61,504 bases of DNA from Chthoniobacteraceae bacterium (GTDB taxonomy: Bacteria > Verrucomicrobiota > Verrucomicrobiia > Chthoniobacterales > Chthoniobacteraceae): assembly GCA_947476045.1 (NCBI GenBank), contig CANJNZ010000021.1, forward strand, positions 1 to 61,504, written 5' to 3'. The notes beneath the pieces are model-generated. The model was not told the DNA's origin, did not search any database, and saw nothing but the letters and a program-made list of their open reading frames with translations. The position numbers and the translations under genes were made by a program. This document shows positions 1-7,100 of the stretch, piece by piece. Position 1 is the stretch's first letter; every line of letters starts with the position of its first letter.

Positions 1-354
1 CTGTGCCAATCCGTCAATCACACTCCGTGCCTCCTCTGCTTCCCACTGCATTTCTTCCGTCGCAGCCCAATCTGCCGACACTTGGTCAAGGTCGTAATCA
101 AAATCGGTGAGGCGACCTAGCAACTGGTCACCTACTCGCGTAAGCCCGCTCGACTCTCCACCAGTCGGTGGAAACAAATCCAGCAAATCGTCCTGCCACT
201 GCTTACCATCGAGTAATGCCATCAGCGTCGAAAGCTCTACACAGGTGATGCCCTTGGCCTCCAGAAGGTCGGATGACGGAATACCACTCTGACTGCGCGA
301 ATACTCCGAAGCCTCAGATTCGGTGGCGATGATGAAATCTGCGATGACGCCCAT
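1..354 (-). CDS. Hypothetical acidic protein, C-terminus beyond window edge
   Basis: The reverse strand reads without a stop from an ATG at 354 to the window edge (118 codons). The product starts MGVIADFIIATESEASEY and is rich in Asp and Glu, with several Trp residues and no signal peptide or membrane segment. I do not recognise a family. A TATAAT hexamer and an AGGTG Shine-Dalgarno-like stretch sit just upstream, which supports this start. It is divergent from the ExbD gene at 657. The protein is incomplete, so its full length is unknown. Confidence 0.6.
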   Translation of the reverse strand, partial: MGVIADFIIATESEASEYSRSQSGIPSSDLLEAKGITCVELSTLMALLDGKQWQDDLLDLFPPTGGESSGLTRVGDQLLGRLTDFDYDLDQVSADWAATEEMQWEAEEARSVIDGLAQ

Positions 355-372
355 AGTGACACCTAACTTGTT

Positions 373-378
373 ATTATA
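373..378 (-). promoter_or_regulatory. Possible -10 box (TATAAT) for the left-edge gene
   Basis: On the reverse strand a perfect TATAAT lies 18 bases before the ATG at 354, followed by AGGTG about 6 bases before that ATG. No convincing -35 hexamer is visible at the usual spacing. The call rests on the -10 match and position only. Confidence 0.35.
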
Positions 379-559
379 CGACTGAGAGATTTTTTGAGGC
401 GCATATTGCGGGTGGGTTAGCGGCTCGGGGAATGGGGTGTCAATGACGGTTTCCGAAGCTCTCGCATAACTCAAGGACGCAGGGCGGCGGGCGGGAATTT
501 TTCACCACGAAGACGCAAAGGCACGAATGGAAAAGTATCAGACTGACGACCTGATGGAT

Positions 560-612
560 GGGGATGAAAATCTTGTTCCTTCCGCCGGGTAACGGGCGCT
601 TCATTTGCGCGG
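560..612 (+). repeat. 53-bp dispersed repeat, copy 1
   Basis: This segment matches 13359-13411 at 48 of 53 positions. The first 33 bases read as codons ending in TAA at 590-592; with the preceding ATG at 554 they give MDGDENLVPSAG. The four differences inside that frame all fall on third codon positions, and the fifth lies after the stop. It occupies the region just upstream of the orphan exbD gene. Confidence 0.75.
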
Positions 613-634
613 ATGGGAATGGGAATTATACTGC

Positions 635-650
635 GTGTAGAAACCTACAC
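635..650 (+). promoter_or_regulatory. Small hairpin in the exbD leader
   Basis: GTGTAG and CTACAC form a perfect 6-bp stem with an AAAC loop, ending 6 bases before the ATG at 657 and starting shortly after a TATACT -10-like hexamer (627-632). It would lie at the 5' end of the mRNA and could affect translation. This is positional inference only. Confidence 0.35.
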
Positions 651-656
651 ACTCCC

Positions 657-1055
657 ATGGCTACTTCCCAAAACTCATCCGACGGCGACCACGGTTTTCA
701 AATCGCACCGATGGTGGATATCGTCTTCGTCCTGCTCCTCTTTTTCATGGCCCTCGCAGGTGTCCGGCAGCAGGAAGTTCAACTCAAAGCACAACTCCCC
801 TGCGGCCCCGGTGATGGCATCCCGCTCGTTCTCGACATCACCGCCGATGGACGCGTGAGCGTCAACGGGACGCAATACGCGACCAGAACTGACCGGGAAC
901 TCACCGAACTCGCTGCGTGGCTGCAAAATCTCGCGGCGGAAGAACCGACCGCACCCTTCGTGATTCGCCCCAACAACGAGACGCAACACGAGCGATTCAT
1001 CCAAGTGCTCAGTCTGCTCAAAAAGACAGGCTTCCACCGCATCACCTTTGCGTAG
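657..1055 (+). CDS. exbD: ExbD/TolR-family proton-channel protein (orphan)
   Basis: Predicted 132-residue inner-membrane protein of the ExbD/TolR family, which uses proton motive force with ExbB/TolQ to energise outer-membrane processes. A short cytoplasmic N-terminus leads into one membrane helix with the family motif FQIAPMVDIVFVLLLFFM, whose Asp is the conserved proton-pathway residue. A periplasmic domain follows, ending in the usual FIQVLSLLKKTGFHRITFA-type helix and strand. The ATG at 657 is chosen because the sequence upstream is repeat DNA. It resembles the ExbD at 18018-18431 more than the one at 18471. No ExbB lies beside it, so it may share the ExbB encoded at 18980. The next gene, pbpC, is convergent with a 6-base gap. 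Confidence 0.85.
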   Translation: MATSQNSSDGDHGFQIAPMVDIVFVLLLFFMALAGVRQQEVQLKAQLPCGPGDGIPLVLDITADGRVSVNGTQYATRTDRELTELAAWLQNLAAEEPTAPFVIRPNNETQHERFIQVLSLLKKTGFHRITFA

Positions 1056-1061
1056 GCGGCA

Positions 1062-3413
1062 TCACAGCGCCTTCACGCGAATCCAGGTCTCCAGCGTTTT
1101 TCCCGTCGCCACATCGAGCACCGTCAGCCGATGCTCGCCCTCCACGGCCTCCGCATAAAACTTTCCGCCCACTTCACGCACCGACAGCGTCGGCGACTTC
1201 CACACCAAATCCCCCGCCCCGCTCACGACCAGCGGCACGAGCGATGACGAGGGAACATCCGGATCGATCACAAACGTCGAGCCCGGCGTCGGCGAAACGA
1301 GATGCAGCCCGCCGCTCCCGGCCACCGCAACACGGGTGCCGATTTGGTTGTCCGCACTTGCCGCCCATTCCGCAAACTCCGCGCCCAGTTTCACCCGCCC
1401 CTGCGCATCGTAATCGCCCGCGCTCTCCATCGCTGGAAGTTGTGTTTCCAAAAACTTTTCGCGCACCGAATCCGCACGCGGCGCAGCGAGCAATTTCCCC
1501 GTGAGCGGATGCACTTCGCGCTCGACGACCCCGGCAGGCCGCTCGAACCACGTCGTCCCAAAACGCCTGTGCAAATCAATCATCACATCGTGTAAAATCG
1601 GCCCCGCCCCCGACACCCCGGACACTTCGCGCATCGGCGTGCCGTCGAAATTTCCCACCCACACACCCACCGTGAACTCCGGGGTGAAACCCATCGCCCA
1701 GTTGTCGCGAAAATCCGTGCTCGTCCCCGTCTTGCACGCCACGGGGAAATCGAAACGCAGCGCCGAATTCGCACCGAACGCTCCCGAGCGCGCCGCGTTG
1801 TCCGCTAGGATATCCGCTACGACCCAGCAAAGCTCTCGCGGCACCGCGGGCCCGCGCGCGTCATTGCTCGCGGCCTCCGCCGCGCCCCTTCGGGCTGCCT
1901 GCGGCAGGCTATCTCGCTCCGCTCGGTTCGACATTCGCAATTCATCGTCCGCGCGCAGACGCACCGGCAACCAGCGACCCATGCGCGCGAGCGTCGCATA
2001 AACATTCGTCAACTCCACCAGCCGCACCTCGGCGTTTCCGATGGTGAGACCAAGTCCGTAATCCTCCGCTGTGCGCGGCAGAGTCGTCACGCCCCACGCC
2101 TGCAAACGCCGCAGCAACGGGCCCGCGCCTCCCAGCGATTGCAGCACGCGCACCGCCGGGATGTTCAGCGAACACGCCAGCGCCTCGCGGTAGCGCACCG
2201 GCCCTTCGCAATGACGATGAAAATTCTCCGGGCGATACGGCCCCGTCGCCGTCGGAAATTCCGTCGGCACATCCGCAACAATCGTCGCCGCCGTGTCGCC
2301 GCGCTCCATCGCGAGCAGGTAGGTCACCGGCTTGATCGTCGAACCCGCCGAGCGAGGCTGAGTCGCGCCATTCACCTGCCCGCTCCCCGGCGCGAAATAA
2401 TCGCCCGACCCCACCAGCCCCAGCACCCCGCCCGTCCGGTTATCCAGCACCACCACGGCGGCATCGCGCACATTCTGCCCGCGCAATTTCGCCAGCCGCT
2501 CCGCGACGCTGCGCTCAATCACGCGATTCAAATCCAGATCGAGCGTCGTCTTCACCACACCCTCTTGTTTTCTGCCTGCGACTTCGTTCATCACCAGTTC
2601 CACGAAATGCGGTGCATTAAAAATCCGCCGCGCCGCTTGCAGGTGAATCGGCTCCGTCATCGCCCGCTCGAATTGCTCCGCCGACAGCCAGCCATTCTCC
2701 CGCATTCTTCGCAGCACCGTTTCCTGCCGACGCTTCGCACCCGCCATGTTCGTGTGCGGATTCAGCCGCGACGGATTCAGCGGCAATCCCATCAGCAGCG
2801 CCGCCTCCGCATCGCTCAAATCACTCAGCGGTTTTCCAAAGTAATAATTCGCCGCCACCACGACGCCGTAGTTCACGTTTCCAAAATCCAGCCGGTTTAA
2901 ATACGCGGCGAGAATTTCCTGCTTCGTCCAAAGCTGCTCCAGCCGCAGCGCCGTCGCCATCTCCACAAGCTTCGTCCCCCACGTGCGCTCGCGCGGCACC
3001 GAGAGCTTGATGAGTTGCTGCGTGATCGTCGAAGCGCCCGAAGTTTTCCTCCCCGCTCGCACGCTCGACCACGCCGCACGCCCAGCCGCCAGCCAGTCCA
3101 CACCCGAGTGCAAATAAAAGCGTTTATCCTCCGCCGCCATCGCCGCACGAATGACAATCTGCGGAATCTCCCCCGCCTCCCGTCGGAACCGCTCCTCCAC
3201 CCGCGCCTCACGCAACGTCTCCCCATTCCGATCCACAAACTCCAAACTCTCCGTCGCCCTCCGCAACAAAGCCTCCGGCACCGGCACAAACTTCAGCCCA
3301 ATCCACGCCGCAACAAAAAGCGCGACCCCGAAAACAACACCCCATTTGACCCACCGCCCCAGCCTTCGCCAAAGCCGAACCTTCATGGAGTCAGGTTTGG
3401 CAGGGCTGCTCAT
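1062..3413 (-). CDS. pbpC: Penicillin-binding protein 1C (transglycosylase/transpeptidase)
   Basis: Predicted 783-residue bifunctional peptidoglycan synthase. After a short basic N-terminus there is one membrane helix (about residues 22-42), then a glycosyltransferase-51 domain with EDKRFYLHSGVD near residue 95 and the STITQQLIKL motif. The penicillin-binding domain has SxxK as STIKP near 359, SLN in ACSLNIPA and KTGTS near 560. The end is a PBP1C-type C-terminal beta domain. The start at 3413 avoids overlap with vapC; 3386 is an alternative. About 26 residues near 492-518, rich in Ala and Arg, interrupt the normal loop between the RLRADDE and AVPRELCWVV segments and look like an inserted repeat. 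PBP1C usually sits beside an alpha-2-macroglobulin gene; here VapBC lies between them. Confidence 0.93.
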   Translation of the reverse strand: MSSPAKPDSMKVRLWRRLGRWVKWGVVFGVALFVAAWIGLKFVPVPEALLRRATESLEFVDRNGETLREARVEERFRREAGEIPQIVIRAAMAAEDKRFYLHSGVDWLAAGRAAWSSVRAGRKTSGASTITQQLIKLSVPRERTWGTKLVEMATALRLEQLWTKQEILAAYLNRLDFGNVNYGVVVAANYYFGKPLSDLSDAEAALLMGLPLNPSRLNPHTNMAGAKRRQETVLRRMRENGWLSAEQFERAMTEPIHLQAARRIFNAPHFVELVMNEVAGRKQEGVVKTTLDLDLNRVIERSVAERLAKLRGQNVRDAAVVVLDNRTGGVLGLVGSGDYFAPGSGQVNGATQPRSAGSTIKPVTYLLAMERGDTAATIVADVPTEFPTATGPYRPENFHRHCEGPVRYREALACSLNIPAVRVLQSLGGAGPLLRRLQAWGVTTLPRTAEDYGLGLTIGNAEVRLVELTNVYATLARMGRWLPVRLRADDELRMSNRAERDSLPQAARRGAAEAASNDARGPAVPRELCWVVADILADNAARSGAFGANSALRFDFPVACKTGTSTDFRDNWAMGFTPEFTVGVWVGNFDGTPMREVSGVSGAGPILHDVMIDLHRRFGTTWFERPAGVVEREVHPLTGKLLAAPRADSVREKFLETQLPAMESAGDYDAQGRVKLGAEFAEWAASADNQIGTRVAVAGSGGLHLVSPTPGSTFVIDPDVPSSSLVPLVVSGAGDLVWKSPTLSVREVGGKFYAEAVEGEHRLTVLDVATGKTLETWIRVKAL
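1858..1940 (-). repeat. Palindromic insert within pbpC
   Basis: This stretch translates in frame as SNRAERDSLPQAARRGAAE and a few more residues, unlike PBP1C sequence. At DNA level it contains the hairpin GCCTG-CGG-CAGGC (1897-1909) and GC-rich clusters typical of mobile palindromic repeats. The flanking protein segments join naturally if it is removed. Exact ends are estimated. Confidence 0.5.
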
Positions 3414-3429
3414 GCAAGTCTGCGCGGCG

Positions 3430-3831
3430 TCAATCCGCAAAAATCGCGGTGAACCCCGCCTGTTCAAAATGACGACCCCCAGTCAGTGCATCCGTGATCC
3501 CCTCATCCGCCATTACCACCAATGAGATGCAATCCGTCAGCGACCACTCCTTGTCCGGGCGCTCGTTGTAGAGTTCCATTCCCCTTGCGAAGTGCGCGGG
3601 TGAAACTTCGATCACCCGGGTCGCAGAATCTTCACGCAATAAATCAAAACCCGCTTTGATTTGCCTGCGAATGTGTGATCCCGCAAATGCATCCGCAACT
3701 TCGGTGAGGACCCATTGAGTTGTCACGATTTCACCATCAAACTTCTGCGCCCATTCCATCACACCTTTGTGATGTTCATCCAGCCGGTTCATGAACGCCA
3801 CATAGAAAAACGCATCAGCGAAAACCTTCAT
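3430..3831 (-). CDS. vapC: VapC-type PIN-domain toxin
   Basis: Predicted 133-residue PIN-domain ribonuclease toxin. The N-terminal strand carries Asp6 (KVFADAFFYVAF), a mid-protein acidic pair follows (VLTEVADAF), and SLTDCISLVVM holds the third PIN acid. The final PIN motif, usually of the form ALTxDxHFEQAGF, reads ALTGGRHFEQAGF, so the expected terminal Asp is Gly. Activity may therefore be altered. Its ATG overlaps the antitoxin stop by 4 bases (ATGA), the usual coupled arrangement. It lies between the alpha-2-macroglobulin gene and pbpC on the same strand. Confidence 0.85.
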   Translation of the reverse strand: MKVFADAFFYVAFMNRLDEHHKGVMEWAQKFDGEIVTTQWVLTEVADAFAGSHIRRQIKAGFDLLREDSATRVIEVSPAHFARGMELYNERPDKEWSLTDCISLVVMADEGITDALTGGRHFEQAGFTAIFAD

Positions 3832-4043
3832 GGCTTCCGCGCATGACCGTGAATGTAGTGATCAAGATTCCGTGCGAGATCGGTCGGCACGTCATTCGCA
3901 ATCCCTGCCAGCTTCGCATAACGATCCGCGATACTCCTGCGGACCGGAAGCTCGGGTTCGATATGAACTTTCGTTCCATCCGGCAAATGCACCCCATCGG
4001 GCAGTTTGATGATGTCGTTCTCTACAATGGCAGTGATGCTCAT
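3828..4043 (-). CDS. VapB-like antitoxin (AF2212/DUF104-like)
   Basis: Predicted 71-residue antitoxin. The N-terminal half, MSITAIVENDIIKLPDGVHL followed by PDGTKVHIE, matches the beta-rich DNA-binding fold of DUF104/AbrB-like antitoxins. The C-terminal half is a charged tail expected to wrap the toxin. An upstream in-frame start at 4097 is possible, but the Met at 4043 gives the family's usual N-terminus. Toxin-antitoxin operons of this kind normally repress their own promoter, which would lie in 4044-4118; no operator is evident by eye. Confidence 0.8.
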   Translation of the reverse strand: MSITAIVENDIIKLPDGVHLPDGTKVHIEPELPVRRSIADRYAKLAGIANDVPTDLARNLDHYIHGHARKP

Positions 4044-4118
4044 GAGCGGAAAGTGCCCGACTTTCTGCGGTGAGTCAACGTGCGGCGCAGTCACCATCGG
4101 TCCTGTGCTATTTTCGCC

Positions 4119-7100
4119 TCACAGTCCTTTGCCTTTCACATTCTCGGAGGCGCCGAGGCCGAAGCGTTGAGGGCGATACATTTCCTCGATTTTTGCGGGT
4201 GGCGCGGTGGCGGAGCCTGCGGAGCGGACGCGGGCGAGGTAGCGGATTTCGTGTTTTCCCGGCCACAGCGAGTCGCAAAAGAATAGCGCACGATCTTCGC
4301 GCAGTTCCTCGTAGTCGGATGTCCATGTTCGCGCCAGTTCGGCGCCTGCCATCGCCTGCGTTTTGAATTCGGGATTCACCGCCTCGAAAACAGCAGGCAG
4401 CGGGTCGTCCACCACCACGTAGCCAGCCCGGCCCGGCGCAGTGAAATTGAGCGTGATCAACACACGGTCGCCCACGTGCGGGTCGCCGATGTCGGAGAGT
4501 GTGCCGTCGTCATTAATGCGCTGGTAGCGCCGCGTGATTGCGTAGCCGCGATCCTTCCGCTCGGTCACGAGTGTCTTTGGCCGTGCCTCGATGGTTACGT
4601 TGGTGAAAACGCGACCTTTTGCCGGATTGCTGAGTTTCAACGACGGGGCGGAACCGAATGGAAACTCCTTCTCGAAATAGTCGCCCTTCGCCGCGAGCTT
4701 GAATGCCGTCTGCTCCTCGCCGACGACGAGCGCTCCCTTCACTTCTTTGCGATCCGATTCCGTGCGACGGATGTATTCCGCGAGCCCGAGCACGGCCCAC
4801 ACGTTGCCCTGCGTCGTCATCCAGTGTCCGTTTATGCGTTCATCGAAAAGCGCATCGGCAATCGCCTTCGTGCCGTCCGAGTTCGGTGCGAGCCGCGACC
4901 ATGCGAGCAACCGGATACCCTGCGCGCGAGCGATACAGCCGAACCAGAAATCTTCAGCAACCGGCTTGTCCTGCATTTTCAAAAGCGTGTCCGCCATCTT
5001 CGCCGAGCCCTTGCTTTCCAGCACCGCGAGCACCAGCAGCGCACGGCTTTCCTGCGAGAGCTTGTCGCGCTTTTTGAAGAGCAATTCGTGATATGCCGCC
5101 TCCGGTTTGCCCGCCGCCGCGAGCGCGTAGCAGGCGAGAGCGCGCGGGGAGAGTTCCCATTCGTTGTCCGTGTCCGCAGCACCGCGCAGTTGCTTGCTGA
5201 GAAAGCCGAGCAGCCGTGTGTAGTCATCATCGGGCAACGCAAAGCCCGCGCGTTTTGCCAGCGTGAGGCCGAGTGCGGCGTAGGAACTTCCCCAGAAATT
5301 GGACGTGTTCGCGCCGGGCCAGTAGCCGAGACCGCCGTCACCCGTCTGCATTTTGAAAAGATGCGTGATGCTTTTCTCGACCGCTTTCGTGAAATCCTCG
5401 TCCTTGCGATTCAACTCCGGCAGCATCGTGCGAAAATCGCGCAGCGCCAGCCAGGGCAGCATCGCCGAGGTCGTCTGCTCCACGCAGCCGTAGGGATAGT
5501 GCAGCAGTTCGCTCACGCCCTCGCGCAGTTCAAACACACGCGAGTTTGAAACGCTCACCCGCACCAGACCTTTGCCACCGAGCAGCGCGGGATCGAGTCC
5601 GGCGAGCAAATCGGCATCCGCATCCGCACGCGACTGGCGCACTTCGCGCAGCACCGGAGCTGGAAAGTGCACGAGAAACTTCGTCTCCACCGTATCGCTC
5701 AATTTTCCAAACTCAGCACTCCACAACCACACCGCCTCGCCCGTCTCGCGAAACTCCACCGGAAAATCCACGGCGACGGATTCATTCGCAGCGATGGATA
5801 CGCGCTTCTCCGTTTCAGTGGCGCTCGCGGTTGCGTTGAGTTTCAGACGCACCACGACCTCGCCTGCGTTGGCGGTCGTGTTGTGCAACACGGCGCGGGC
5901 GAGCATTTGATCGCCGACATTCGCAAAGCGCGGCGGCGAGGGCTCCAGCATGAGCGGCTTGTTGATTTCAAACGCCGATTCGCCGTGACCAAACTGATCC
6001 CTCTTACTCTGCGCGACCGCCATCACGCGGTAGCGGGTCAGTCCGTCTGGCGCTTTGAAATTCGCCATCACATTCCCCGCTTCATCCGTCCGCAACGACG
6101 CACTCCAGTGGGCTGTGCCGAGGAAATTTCGCCGCACCGCCGCATCGCCGCCCTTTCCAAAACCACCCACGAGATAGCCCTTGTTTTCAAAAGCGCGCCC
6201 GTCCGGATCTTCGCCGAGCAGATGATCGAGCGTGACACCCGTCGTTACATCCAGACGCATCAGCTTGCTGAAATACGCGAGCGGGTCGGGCGTTTCAAAA
6301 CCTGTGAGACTGAGCACGCCTTCATCCGCCGCCCACAGCGTCACTTCCGCGCCGACAACCGGTTTGCCAGCGATGTCGCGCACTTCGCACAGCACGTTCA
6401 CGTCATCGCCGGGGCGCACCTGCGGCTGCGCTGGCTTTACGTTCACGTAGAGCTTCGCGTCGGGCCGGGCGACGCGCAATTCGGCGTAACCCACGCGATA
6501 CTCGGGCATCTTGAATTTCTTCGTCGAATCCTGCGCGCCGCGCAGCACCAGCACCGACACAAACACATTCGGCGCGTCTGCTTCTTCCAGCGGCACACGC
6601 ACCACCGGCGCATTACCTTCCAGATTTACAAAGAAGTGCCGCCTCACATTTTCACGCTCGACCGTGACCAGCGCGCGTCCCGCGATGGGCGTCTTCACCA
6701 GCAGCGTCGCCTGCTCGCCTGCACGATACTCCGGCTTGTCGGCGGCGAGTTCGATTTGAAAACGATTCCGATAATTCCACGCGAGCTGATCCTTGCCATA
6801 GACATGGACCGTCGTCGTCGTGATCACATCGCGACCCGCAGCATCCCGCGCCACGGCAGAAACGAGATACAGGCCGGGCTTCCCGACTTTCAGGCTCTCA
6901 TCCTTTTTCTCAGGGTCGGCGAGTTCCCACTTACTGCCCTTCTTCTCGATTTTTGCCGTCGTCAGCGGCGCCTGCCCGACGAATTGCATCTGCGGCTCGC
7001 TGCGGAAATTTTCCGTATCATCCGCTTCCTCCACGCGGTTGGTCTGCCATTCGATGCGCGTGAGCTTCACATCCGCCTGCACCGGCTCCAGCATGGGCGA

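Larger units (their letters stand above)
355..656. other. Intergenic region between divergent genes
   Basis: About 300 bases without a supported gene. It holds the -10 box above, a short repeat-like motif near 500-527 (ACCACGAAGACGCAAAGGCACG, of a kind often dispersed in Verrucomicrobia intergenic DNA), the first copy of a 53-bp repeat (560-612), a TATACT hexamer at 627-632 and a small hairpin (635-650) just ahead of the exbD start. Confidence 0.6.
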
